DNA from: Eutypa lata
Taxonomy: Eukaryota; Ascomycota; Sordariomycetes; Xylariales; Diatrypaceae
Length of the DNA stretch: 64,000 bases
Assembly: GCA_022661535.1 (NCBI GenBank)
Contig: JAKULF010000004.1
Location: 930,001-994,000, forward strand
Direction: 5' to 3'
Numbering within the stretch: position 1 is the stretch's first letter; each line of letters begins with the position of its first letter. Shown piece by piece: positions 1 to 11,042 of the stretch. The notes under the pieces are model-generated. The model searched no databases and had not been told where the DNA came from. It was given only the letters and a program-made list of their open reading frames with translations. Both the position numbers and the translations under genes were made by a program.

Positions 1-565
1 ATTGAACCTTTTGCGGACCGCTTTCCACCTCTCATTCTTGGATTCATTAGTGACATCGATAGGAACTTAGGGATTGGCTTGCCTGCTTCAGGAGGATGGA
101 ATGTGGTCCGACCAAGTTCACGATGCGATCCACTGAATTCGACTTGGGTGCGCTATACTGGAATGTATGGGACGGTCTTGATACCTGCTCCGCAACGTCA
201 TATGTAGATACAATAACCATTGGGGGAACTACGGGCCAGTTATCGACTGCAAATATCGGTGGCTGTCCCGCAGCGCGGTGCATCTCGGCGAAAATATCAT
301 CTGTTTTTACTCAATATCAGTCGAGCTCGTGCGATGACAAGATTTCTCGAAACAACTATATACCTGGGTGACGATCCGAGCGGCCCTGTTTCGTGATCTT
401 ATCGAACGTCATAAGGTGTCCGAAGAGTAGAGATGGAGGGAGTTGAGGGATGTGGGCATTTTGTTTGAATCGCTTGTAGTGAAGCTTGGCATATAGGTAG
501 GTGAAAGTGACAACCAGTGAGGCGATCGCGATCGCCTGAACGGAGCCTGTGAGAGAGCTCGCCAT
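1..565 (-). CDS. Cytochrome P450, N-terminal part (runs off the left edge)
   Basis: This is the 5' end of a fungal, ER-anchored cytochrome P450 monooxygenase. The start codon is at 565-563, and I read exons 565-364, 300-83 and 36-1. Residues about 8-26 are a hydrophobic membrane anchor, followed by a basic patch and a proline-rich hinge (QLPPSLLFGH). The segment after exon 1 reads HPDDIFAEMHRAAG, and the third exon reads NERWKAVRKRFN, matching the WxxxRK/RF region of the P450 C-helix. Intron 1 (363-301) is GT-AG. Intron 2 (82-37) starts with GC, ends with AG and has a CTAAT branch point. No in-frame defect is visible in the roughly 150 residues present. The heme-binding half lies outside the window, so neither substrate nor subfamily can be inferred. 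Confidence 0.85.
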
Positions 566-2966
566 TTTGATGAGAACTAGTAGATTCGCCGTAGATGAAG
601 GAGCAGACTAGGTATTGCCTACACTTGAGAATAGTTAAATTTGAGAGCAGGACGCATAATTCGTGCACCGAATGTCCGTGCTATCTCGTGCCTTTCTCTT
701 TTTCTTCAATCTTGTAGTGAAATAAGATGGCCTTTCATACCTAGGTACCTAGCGATAACGTTTTACTGTATGTACCATTTAGTAGGGCTACTCATTTTGT
801 AGTATTCTAACTTTGTAGTACATAAATACACAATAGCGCCATATATGCATTCTTTTTGGTGTTATAAATGGAATGAGACACCGTGTTACAGTAGTACAGC
901 TAGGAGCTGAGCCCCCATCAAATCTCCCTAACTTGGCAGCTTGGATGCATTATATATAGGTAGGTAAGTATTTTACTTCCGTAGATAGGTAGGTATTTGG
1001 CACCGGCTTCTTGCAGCTGGCTAAATCTGCCACATCCATCTACAAGATCTGATTGTTCAGCTGATGCCCTTCTCCTGTTTCCCGTGGGCCACCGAACCAA
1101 TAAAGTATTTGTACAACACACCAATAAGTACCTAGCAACTGGCCGGAATTGGCCTCAATCCTAGATTTGTCTACATATTGCTGCCCAGCTGCTTTGATGT
1201 TACCATTTCGTAGCAAAGGTTCCACGAAAGAGATGAGTTGGTAAACACACTTATTATGTACTTGCTTTCCTTAAGAGTCGACTTATTTCGATATTATTTA
1301 TGATTGATTTAGGGGTTTAGTGGCAGGGGATGAGGGCTGTTATATCTTTAGGTAGCCTTCGGCTTTTGACATTGATAAAACGCAAACCTGTTCTATTTGT
1401 ACGTAGATTCTTTCTTTCTTCCTAGCTATCATATTACAGCGGTTCATGTGGGGCCCGAACCAAGGATTGACACCGTCGTGTCTTTTTCAAAGGACCAAGG
1501 ATAGCCCTGTAATGATGCCACAGCGCCGCCACTCATTCTGTTCCGTCACAATTATTAATATGCTTCTTTAACATAAGGGATGAAGTTATTGTCATCTTTT
1601 ATCTTGATCACACTTTATCGCTTTAAAGCTACTTGCGATGCAAATATCCTTTCATCTGCCTGGTGATGCTTTCACCTGGCGATGCCTTCACTCCACTCCA
1701 TCGGCAATGCTTTCATTGCATCAGCAGTATCCTCATCTATTCTTCACCCATCGTCATATCTCTTGGGATCATCTCACCGCAATCCCCATGATCCTTCTAT
1801 GACCTCTAGGTTGGCTTACGATTTCTCCTCGGGGTTCGATACCTCGATGGTACATCGCGGCAATACTTCATTGAACGTAGGTCATAATACTGATGATAAG
1901 CTTGGTGAATCGATGACGGCCGCGGCACTTAGTCGATGACTGTTGTTTTTGTTGAACTGATGGCGACATCCTTGTTGGTTAACCTTAAGTGCTGCGCACG
2001 TATCCACTAGTTGATTCCAATAAACCCATTTCGTTTCCCTTGCCGCAGCCTTACTGCGTAAATCATCGTTACTCTGTTCCCTACTTCCTAGTACTCCTTA
2101 CATCCATCCGTATGCTTTCTGTGAACTTCCTTTGCGCAAGCCGTCTCCGCCACCGTCCTTGGACTCTTTTAGACACATTTCTCTGGCTAATCTAATAAGG
2201 AACATGCCCCTTCAAGCATCATCAACGGTACTACAGCAGTTGTCAAACGCAACTTCCGCTATCAGCACCTAGATACTTTTAGGCGATCATAATAGACTTG
2301 ACCCATAGCGACCCAAAAACTTCCCTCACCACAAGGTCTGTCGAACCTGTTGGACGCATCGCTCCCTGGCGCATAGATGCTTTTGGGTGGCACTCTATCC
2401 CGCCCAGGGTGATCTTAAACCATCTCGTAAAATGGCACTTCACACTTCAATAGAAAGGCTTGATGGAAGTGATAATAATAAAATGCGTTTAAACACTTGT
2501 AGTGAAACTGGCAGGCATAATAGTCCCTTAACAACTACGTAAACATAGAAAAGTTGACTCATACCAATACAACTGTCCTAACCACTCGTTAATCATATAT
2601 GGAACTTCATCTTCATCAGTGTTGAGTACATGGCATACATATCATGAATGCCGCTTATCCTATAGCTATGGAATGTGTAAAATTGCCCTATGCGTTTTCT
2701 TCTCCTTTCTCATTAAAACTGATCGTTTGGTCGCTGTTCCTCTTCTACAGCCCTTTGCATCTCCCTTAGAAGATAATTGCTGTCCATTTTCTCTTTTTTC
2801 CGCTTTGATAAGTTTTGGCGGTTGATCTTGTTTTTTAATTTGACTGTGTCTTTGCGCTCAGCCATGCGCTTTCGGCTTTCATCGTGTCTGATATCATATC
2901 CTTCACGTTAGCAAGCCGAGTTTTCTGCTGTTAATTCATCACGCAGAGAAGCTAGGTAAATCGCAG

Positions 2967-3019
<53 letters not shown>

Positions 3020-3044
3020 GCTGGCTGCTTTTTGTTTTGTTTAC
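566..3044. other. Intergenic, no gene supported
   Basis: This 2.5 kb contains only short open frames without domain signals, codon bias or splice context. The first few hundred bases are the promoter side of the leftmost P450. Short TAGGTAGG-type repeats occur near 955-990. A duplicated short phrase around GATGCTTTCACCTGGCGATGC lies near 1660-1690. I see no RNA gene. Confidence 0.5.
2971..3017 (+). repeat. (TG)n microsatellite
   Basis: A perfect dinucleotide run of about 23 TG units. It lies just downstream of the small gene on the minus strand, so it is (CA)n in its 3' UTR or in a putative last intron. Confidence 0.97.
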
Positions 3045-3320
3045 TTACTTCGCGAGGGCAGCCTCAAGCTGGGCTTTGCCAGGCTCTGTGTCTGGATCGA
3101 TTTTCTTGTCCTCGAGCTTCCTTAATATCTTCTCGCGAATCTCGTTCCTCAGCTTTTCCTCTCTGACTTCGCTACGCCATCTGAAGCTTGTTGCATGAAA
3201 CGTGGCGGAGGGCACGCCACGGGGACCGAGACTAGTAGTCCTTGTAAAAGGTGTGATGGCTAGTGAGAAAGACAAGGATGGCCGAAGTGCTCGCAAGCCG
3301 CTAATTACGCGTAATGCCAT
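3045..3320 (-). CDS. Small putative mitochondrial protein, unknown function
   Basis: A 91-residue frame whose first 40 or so residues are rich in Arg, Ser and Leu and lack acidic residues, as in a mitochondrial presequence. The rest is a highly charged helix-like segment (SEVREEKLRNEIREK, then LRKLEDKK) ending in QLEAALAK. I recognise no family. It is not the ATPase inhibitor IF1, whose glycine and histidine pattern is absent. The stop codon overlaps a perfect GTAAGT donor (reading GCGAA/GTAAGT), so the true C-terminus may be spliced to an exon beyond the CA repeat. The acceptors I could test there add only a few residues before a stop. The compositional logic favours a real gene, but the product is unassigned. 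Confidence 0.55.
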   Translation of the reverse strand: MALRVISGLRALRPSLSFSLAITPFTRTTSLGPRGVPSATFHATSFRWRSEVREEKLRNEIREKILRKLEDKKIDPDTEPGKAQLEAALAK

Positions 3321-4194
3321 TTTTTCTTTTTTCGGTTGGCGGCGCAGTGCAGCTGGGACGAAAATGGAGTTTTGAGATGAGGTTGAGGTTTAATTGAATG
3401 AATAGCTCGTGATAGGGCTGCAGGTGAAAATAGCAGCTGCAGGAGTTGGTCTGTGCTGATGCTACGCTACAGGCGTCCCAGGCGTTAGCCCTGTTCTAGC
3501 CAAACCAACCGATCTTAGTTTTGCTCTACTTATAATGCGTATTACTAATCGTATAGTCAGTTATTTGCGATCCTCAAAAGGGGTTACGGTTGCGATACTC
3601 ACTGAGTCACGAGTATTTTTGGTAGGAAAAAAGAGCAACACTACTGTATGCAATTGGTTGAAGCTCAGCTGCTACTTAGCTATCCCCAGCTACATCTGCG
3701 CATGCACTTGTAACATGAAGACCCTCTACCGGCACTTGAGGGGGGCTGTACAAAGGTCACAGGCTGAGGCTCAGAACAGCTGACGCGTGAAGAGTGACTC
3801 GAGCTGAATTCGAGTTTTTAGGCCTTCAATGTGTATCTGCCTGGTGCGCACTGCGAACTGTACTTGATATAAATATGACTCCTCCCAGAGAGAAAATATA
3901 TCATGGATGTTAGTTGAAAGCCCTTTTTCGAATGATGTAAGTTGGCATTTGTAGGTTGTACGAAAACTGAAAAAATATTACCTACCCAATCGCATCGAAG
4001 GGACTACCCCAGATGAGCCCTAGTCTGGTCCACTATCTAGTGTAGATCATTACCAGAAACGGACCTGACCACCAACCATCAACCACCCATTTGCGCTGCA
4101 AGGTGATTGATGATGTATGTTGCAGCTCGCAAGTAATTTGGTATAAATAGAACCACATCATACATTATCTCGACACTCCGCATATTTCGACGCA
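3321..4194. other. Intergenic, promoter side of two genes
   Basis: No supported gene. The right part holds the promoter of the inositol phosphatase, with a TATA box (GTATAAATAG at 4141-4150) about 45 bases before its start codon. Confidence 0.5.
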
Positions 4195-5918
4195 ATGTCA
4201 CTGCCACCACCCCCAACCGTCGATACCTTCATCCTCACCTTTAACGCCGCCAAAAATCTAATCAACGTGCCGGTTTTCGCAAATCACCTATATCATGCAT
4301 TCAGTAACAATGCGACCAGCCTACCAGAGCTGGTCGTCATGTAAGTCTTGCTAATACCCCTCCTCTCCAGCCCTTGAGGGAGCACACGGCACCACTGATT
4401 ATGTCTGATTAAGTCTAACCGAACTCACCACACAGTTCCCTCCAGGAAATGGCCCCCCTCACCAAAGCCTTCATAGGTGCCCACGTCCTGAACCCATACT
4501 TCCAACGCTACGAAAGCGCCGTGAACCTCGCCGCCGCCAAGTTCTCCTCCGCTGCTGCTACCCCCCTTTCCACCACTACTGCCACCACCAAAGACCGCAT
4601 CTACAGATTAGCCACGACGCGCAACGTAGGAATGACGGGGATCATGCTCTTCGCCCGCGATTGGAACGCCCTGCAGGACATCCGTACGACGGAGCTCGGC
4701 TTCGGTGCTGGTGATATGGCGAATAAGGGCGCGGTGGGGTTGCGGTTTTCGTATACTAAGGAAGTGGAGGAGGGGGACGCGGAAGAGGAAAGTAGGAAGA
4801 CGACCGAGTTGACGTTCGTGAGCACGCACTTGCAGGCCATGGAGTGGAACCTCGAGACGCGGAATAAGAACTGGGCTACCATTGCATCGAGGCTGGTTTT
4901 CGATGACCCTAAGAAGTACATCAACAGCAGCAGCACCAATAGTCCAACGATCCAACCGACTCCACGAGACGCAGGAAACAACGACGAGGACAGAGGAGAG
5001 GAGGAAGCCCAGAACCTCCTCAACGACGACGACGACGACGACGACGATGACAGCGAGGCAGCACGCCAGAAAGCCCTACACGACATCAGCATCTTCAAGC
5101 CGGGCGCGCATCTCTTCGTGTCGGGCGACCTGAACTACCGCATCTCGAAGACGTCTCCGGGCTCGGGCGCCGTGTTCCCGAGCCTCGACCCGGCGAGCCC
5201 CGACCACTACGCGCGCTTCCTGGCGCTGGACCAGCTGACGGCCGAGAGGGAGGCCGGGCACACCCTGCATGGTCTGAGCGAGGCCGAGATCCGCTTCCCG
5301 CCTACGTATAAGCTTAAGATAGCCTCTACTACGCCTGTGAAGAAGGCGGATACGGCCCCGCGGGGAGAGGAACAGCAGGGAGATGGGGATGAGGATATGG
5401 ACGAGGTTGAAGAGCTGTTAGAGGATGAGGAGGTCGATTGGAGATGGGCGATCCATCGCTGGCCCGGCTGGTGCGATCGCGTGCTATATCTCGACATCCC
5501 GTGGTGGACGAAAGAAACGCTTGCAGCTTCTTCTTCTTCCAACCCCCCTCCTTCGATGACCACCATAGCCTACGACGCCCTCCCCGCCGTCCGCAGCAGC
5601 GACCACAGGGCCGTCTATCTCCGCATCGCCGTCCCCGTCCTGGACTCAGCCGAACTGGCACCGTCTCCAGCTGCGATCGAGGCCGAACTAGCCCGCGGTG
5701 ACGTTGATGGTAGCAAGCGCATCGTCGACCCCCGCGTCAAGCTCCCGTTCCCGATCGATGCCCAGTCCTGGGACCACCGTGCCTTCGTCAAGCAGTGGGA
5801 GCAGGCCCTCGGCTGGTCTATGCTCGTGTCACAGTCTAGGCCCGCCATTGCGCTGTTCGCGACTATGCTGGTCGTTGGGTTGGGGGCTTGGTGGTTTGGG
5901 AGGGTTGGGTTGGTTTAG
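4195..5918 (+). CDS. Inositol polyphosphate 5-phosphatase, tail-anchored (INP54-like)
   Basis: The exons are 4195-4340 and 4436-5918, giving 542 residues. The join restores SLQEM, the usual start of the catalytic core. IPPc-family motifs follow in order: STHLQAMEWN (about residue 178), the catalytic GDLNYRIS (about 279), PPTYK, PGWCDRVLY and SSDHRAVYL. The family removes the 5-phosphate from PI(4,5)P2 or inositol phosphates using Mg2+. The C-terminus is a single hydrophobic segment (about the last 22 residues) after SRPAIALF, with a very short tail. Yeast Inp54p is tail-anchored to the ER in this way, so an ER membrane enzyme is the best inference. Odd points are a poly-Asp run encoded by GAC repeats (about residues 246-254) and a second acidic loop before the PGWCDR motif. 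Both look like low-complexity insertions. Codons are GC-rich, as in the other conserved genes here. Confidence 0.9.
5021..5051 (+). repeat. (GAC)n trinucleotide run inside the phosphatase gene
   Basis: About ten consecutive GAC/GAT codons encode a poly-aspartate stretch in a surface loop of the 5-phosphatase. The repeat is in frame and is likely length-variable between strains. Confidence 0.9.
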
Positions 5919-6624
5919 TGTTGGCAGTGGTGGTAGCGGTGGTCTTGTAATTGTGAGTTTGTTGTTATAATTATGGCTGTGTTATGGTGTGCATGCATAA
6001 GTAATGCTTTTTGTGGTTAGATGACGGCGTTGTCAGGTAAGCATTTTTATTACGATAGCTTTCGTGGTGTGTGGTTTTTTTCTCTTTTTTGCAAACTCAT
6101 TAGAGTGGCGTGCTTAGAGGTTATGGCTCTTCTACATACACATGGAGGTATACTATACTGGCAAGAAGGCGGTCCGTTAGAAATACATTGATACCAGTTC
6201 CTTGTCTTAATTGGTCTGTTGAGTAGTTCGTTTAGCTTAAAATGACTTTGTATGCGATAGAACGAGACCAAGGATTGTGAAGCCCCCTTTTCTTAACCAC
6301 TCCTGATGATGTACCATCCAGTAACACTTGCAAATTATGAGATGACTTTAGGTCACTATATTATATCCGGATTCGGAAGGTTTATAAATTGTAGTATTCG
6401 TTTCCAAATCGAATATATAGGCAACTTTTCTTTATCTACCCGTTTTAGTATCACCCACAGTTTTAAGACACCGAAAGCTAATACACGACGAGTACCATGC
6501 ACATGTAGGTATAACCCAGAATATTCCCGACCGGTTAGGAAGCATTATGGCCGAGACACACCTGAGACACATCTAATCACGTCTCAAGAATGAATATTTA
6601 TAATAAATAAAATAGAAAAAAAGG
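5919..6624. other. Intergenic, no gene supported
   Basis: About 700 bases with short unsupported frames only. The first part is G/T-rich 3' flanking sequence of the phosphatase gene. Confidence 0.5.
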
Positions 6625-6942
6625 ATGCCCTCCTTCATCGCAAAGAACATCCTATCCCCCTTCGTAGGAGAAAAATACAACATTAGAACGCGCCGGGAGC
6701 GCCGCTTCGAACTCACATCGTGGGACGACATCCAGCGCAAACGGCAGAACGGCAAAAACAGGAACAAGAACCGGGCTGACGACCTCGCCTTCATCCTTGG
6801 CCTCTCGTGGCGCTTTCGTAATTCCACATCGGATGTCGACCCGATTGGGGAGTTCGATGCCAGGCGGCTGCTAGCTCTTCAAAGGGGATTCGAACTCTTT
6901 GGTGGTTTCCTCCTGGGTGTGAAAGGGTTGCTAGGCTCTTAG
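6625..6942 (+). CDS. Hypothetical short ORF, doubtful
   Basis: A 105-residue frame opening with MPSFIAKNILSPF, with a basic middle (KRQNGKNRNKNR) and a leucine- and glycine-rich end. No family is recognised and no intron is evident. It lies just upstream of the decayed kinase gene and could be an unrelated fragment or decayed 5' sequence. It is listed because it is the only frame of length in this stretch. Confidence 0.2.
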   Translation: MPSFIAKNILSPFVGEKYNIRTRRERRFELTSWDDIQRKRQNGKNRNKNRADDLAFILGLSWRFRNSTSDVDPIGEFDARRLLALQRGFELFGGFLLGVKGLLGS

Positions 6943-7154
6943 CTAGTGAGTGCGGTTCGGAGGACGAAGACTAAACATCTATTAGGTGTTCCGGAGTGGC
7001 ATGGAAGGTGTAAAGAGGAAGATTTAGCGGTGGCGGGGGGATGCCATAAAAATGATGAGAATGGGGAGGTAAAAAGATAGATACAAGACGGAAAGGGGAA
7101 CCGGCGGAAAATGTAGAATATGGGAAGGGAGAAAGAAAGAAAGACTTACATTCC

Positions 7155-8960
7155 CTCCACGATGCCCTCTACGGCGTTCTACCCACCCACCCTCGGATCC
7201 CCTCTCATAGCAACAGATATCATGGCCGTGAGGAGACGCAAACGTCGCAACTTCGCTGCTATACTCGCACAAGTAGACCGAGATGCCATCGCCACACTCT
7301 GTGTGCAGGTCTCCAGGAGCGTTGCCGCGACCGGATAACACCACTTCCCCTCCCCTCCCAGAAGTCGACGACCCAATCCTAGGTTCGGCACATATCCTCT
7401 GGCCGGTTCGTTTTGGTGACCACCACCACAACCACCGCTGTACGCGCTGGGTTGTCAAGGTCCCGGTCACAGGGACGTCTGATACGTGGGATGAACTGGG
7501 CGCCGATGCACTGAGGGGCGAGGCGCTTATGTTGAGGATGTTGGGGTTGCTGGAAATCGGTGGCAGGGATGAAGGCGACGATGGAGATGTAGGAGAGCAT
7601 GACAGGGGAAAGAATAGGGAGAAAGTAGAGGAGAGGAATTACAAACCAAAAAGGAGATTCCCCGCCCTTCTGCCAATCCAAGCTGACCCAGCGTGCACAA
7701 TGGGATCTATGCACCGTACCTTATCATGGAATTTGTCGAGGGTGTGAGACGGGATGAATATTGGTTTGCGTGCAGCGGTCACATTCGAAGGGTTGCCGAT
7801 GGTGACAAAAACAAAGAAAATAAGGTCATATATTATAGCTCCGACCAAATCCGTCTCCGCTGGCGTCGGTTCTGGAGAGCCTCGCGCACGCGATGTTAAG
7901 GCTATCTCCTGCTTGTGAGACAGCGCAGGGAGGGGCGCCCGTCATCAGTGAAGAGGATTGGCGCGTCTCAACTCGAATCACGGCGCCTGCGCCGAATTTG
8001 GACGTTTGGCCTATGCTGGGGTGGTGGGCCGCTTGTGCTGAGAATGGTGGTGATTGTGGTGAGGGACGTAAATAGGAGGATAGTGGTGATTGTGATGAGG
8101 GCATTTATGAGGACGAGGGAGGTATAGAGCGTACTCCCCTCTACACCACCATCTTGCCATATGACAACCCCCGAGGCGCTTACACAGCGTTCCTAGACCG
8201 ATACCCGCCCGAGACAGGCTAATGCACTACAACGGGCGTAGATTCCCTTATAAGACTCCTCATCAAGATGATCCGGGAGCCATCGTCACACTAGGGCTCA
8301 CGAAACCTGAAAGACGGCTGCAAGGTAAAAGACAACAATGGCGGTGTCAATAACAACGAAGACAACAAGCCCTTCGTCCTAGCACACCCCGACCTCCAAC
8401 TCCACCACATAATCGTCTCCCCCGAAACCGGCGAAGTCCGCGGCATTGTCGGCTGGGACGGCGTACGCGCCGTGCCGAAGTCTCTCGGCAACGAGGCGCT
8501 GCCACGATGGCTCGTGCGCGATTTCAATCCGTTTGCGTATAGGTGGACGCCGGCGATATCTATATCGAGTAGGGGTCGCGTTGACGTTGTTGGTGGGAAT
8601 CGGGACGGAAGAGGAGGGCCCGTAGAGGATCCGCCTTGGGTTCTTGCAGAGCTTAGGGGTGTGTATGCGGATATTTTGAGAGGGTTGAAATCCAAGAGGA
8701 GGGAGGGGAGGAAGATTGGGGGGATTGAAAGTAGAGATGGATATATCACGTGCCAGTCGCTGTTGCGCTTGACGCTGGATGAGGCGGTTAGAGATCCCAG
8801 GTGGAGGAGTGCGGTGCTGCGGCGCATGTTGCAGAAGTGTTCTCGGCAGTTTGAGACGCTTGATTATGATCGTATCGTTGATGTGTTGGGATCTGGGAGT
8901 AAGCTGGATATGTGTACGATGAAGTGTCTAAGGATGAATATTAAGGAGTTGGTTAAGTGA
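7155..8960 (+). pseudogene. Decayed APH/choline-kinase-like phosphotransferase
   Basis: Fragments of an aminoglycoside-phosphotransferase-fold kinase, of the large fungal family of unknown substrate, lie in order on the plus strand but in different frames. They are an N-terminal helix (FAAILAQVDRDAI, near 7245), the N-lobe strand and lysine (TRWVVKVPVTGTSDTWDEL, near 7440), a hinge-like APYLIMEFVEG (near 7708) and LASVLESLAHAML (near 7860). The C-lobe runs from 8295 to 8960. The catalytic loop at 8385 reads HPDLQLHH where the family has HxDxxxxN, and the metal-binding DWD is GWD at 8451. The frame from 7893 onward is interrupted by stops at 8073 (TAG), 8220 (TAA) and 8292 (TAG). With at least two frame changes and two lost catalytic residues, this is not an active kinase. 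Some breaks could be introns, but the in-frame stops between homologous segments argue for decay. Confidence 0.75.
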
Positions 8961-11042
8961 GGATATGTAAGAGGAGCTGTGGTGTGATAGGGACAGGCAG
9001 CGCTGTCTAGCGATTTACTTTAAAGCTTTCAGATAATTAGATTATGGGAAGTTATTGTTCCTTCATCAAGAGCCAACTTATCGGGGCTATATTTTTCTAC
9101 GCTGTATTTTTCTACCAGCTCCCACCATATACATACCTGCCTCTTTGGAGCTTGTTTTTATGTAGTTTGCTCAATATGTAATCAACGACTGGTATGACAT
9201 TGGCTGTATACCAGAACGATATGTCATAACATGCGGTGGACTTGGTTGCTGTCATGGTATCAATCCGCTCTACCATACCACGATGTGGCCAGTGAATTCT
9301 TGTCCATACTATGGTTTCTCCTATTCACGAGAGTCGTTGTTCCAGGTAATAGAAACCTCCAGATTCTCCTCACGTTAATCGAACCTTGCCACTGGAGCAC
9401 GGTAAAGTCTTGCATCTGTTCGCTAGGTGGGTGGCAAGATCCTAAGGTATTCGTGGGTGTGATTACACCTCTCTGCTGGCTGGGAATATTTCCCTGCAGC
9501 CTGTACGTTGCCCCTTCTCTACCAAATTCATAACTCTTCATGGCAAAGACGTACAAAGGGCGCCGTAGAGGAGTTTCCTTTGGTGATGAAGTGGTCATGG
9601 CTTCAAACAACCACTTTGTCACGAGGGCGTGTGACAAGTTCGATGTTTTGTCAGAGCGGCTGTATGTTAAACAGAGGAATGCGGTATCAGATATCACCAC
9701 TTAGGCGTTTGTAATGGGTTGATAGTATACATTAGCCAGTTGTTTCTGACTTGGGCTCCCGATAACACATTAACCTTCCTGGGCCCCGCAAGGACCCCTA
9801 ACTAATCAATAATTCCGTCTTTACGGAGAGGAACGGAAGCATGGTAGCACACGGCAAAACATTCTGACAGGAGACGGCAATACATGGCTGCAACTATGGC
9901 CCGATGGCCAAGTGTGCAATTTTTTTTCTATCTATCCCAATTGCACGGTCGCACGGAGCCGGTGTCCGACGTACCTAGTGCTCACACCTGACCGTGCCTG
10001 GTGACATATACGGGGCGTGACACATGGCTTGTAACACCTTCTGTATTTATGTGGACATTCCTTATACCGATTCTACTACGTAATGTGTCATTAGTCAGAC
10101 ACAGAAAGAACAATGGCTTTATCGTTGCATATTTATTTTTGGAGTTCGTGAAAATAAATGAGGGAGACTGATTTATTCGTCAGAATCGTTATGACTATAT
10201 AATAAACATGCCACGCATTATTGATCTCCGATTTAGTCAGGTATAAATGCGTTGACTGACAATGTTCTACCGAGCAATAATCGCACATGCTTTGTATAAT
10301 AAGTCAAGATTACGGGAATGAAAGGGATTATAGTGTAAAATAAACTTCATATTAGAGAAGTAAGGGGATATCAAATGTATCAATGAATTCATGACGAGTA
10401 ATATATTTTTAGTTCAATATACCTGATATCTGCATGTGCTGTTGGACATTGGTTTATATAGTTATGAATATCATGTTCATTACCTCGGTGTTCACGAAGA
10501 CCCCGCATCCTTATAGTAGTGAAACTTTACTCACCGAAGCTGGATCACTCCGCTGTTCACCCCTCATTTATTTCATTCGTAGCTACTTTACTATCTACTT
10601 GCTTAATCTATACTTAACCATCTCACCGTTAATAGTGAGCCTGCTCACCGAGTCTTATACATATCAGGCAAATATCCTTTACAGTGCGATGATAGTGCCA
10701 TAATTAGAAATGATGTACTATCCGCTTTATTCACTATAAGATGTTCGGAATGCGATTCAGCAAGGGTTTCAGACGTGATCCTGAGTCATCACTATCTACA
10801 ATAAAGAATGTGCTTCATCACGGGTGACTCAGTCCCCAGTTTTCACTTCAAAGGAATAATGGACAGCGAAGAAGCGCATTGTCCTATTTAATCAACATGC
10901 ACTTTGCTGAAGAAAATATACAACTGCAGTAATAAACCATCATCACGAACTTTTCGTATATTCAGAGCTGGCGGAGGCGCAGCGTTCTTGCCTGTCACAC
11001 TGCTTGAATTTAACGACCATTCACAAAATTGTCTCTAGAATC
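8961..11042. other. Intergenic, no gene supported
   Basis: About 2.1 kb without a convincing gene. The short frames near 9230-9714 overlap on both strands and show no domain. Composition becomes AT-richer from about 10,080 onward. I see no RNA gene and no clear transposon terminus. Confidence 0.5.

Noticed and set aside
4601..5661. Several antisense and shifted frames over the 5-phosphatase
   Set aside because: They mirror GC-rich codons of the real gene and show no domains; the plus-strand frame has all family motifs.
9231..9714. Overlapping frames on both strands
   Set aside because: The two strands compete equally and neither shows homology; treated as intergenic.
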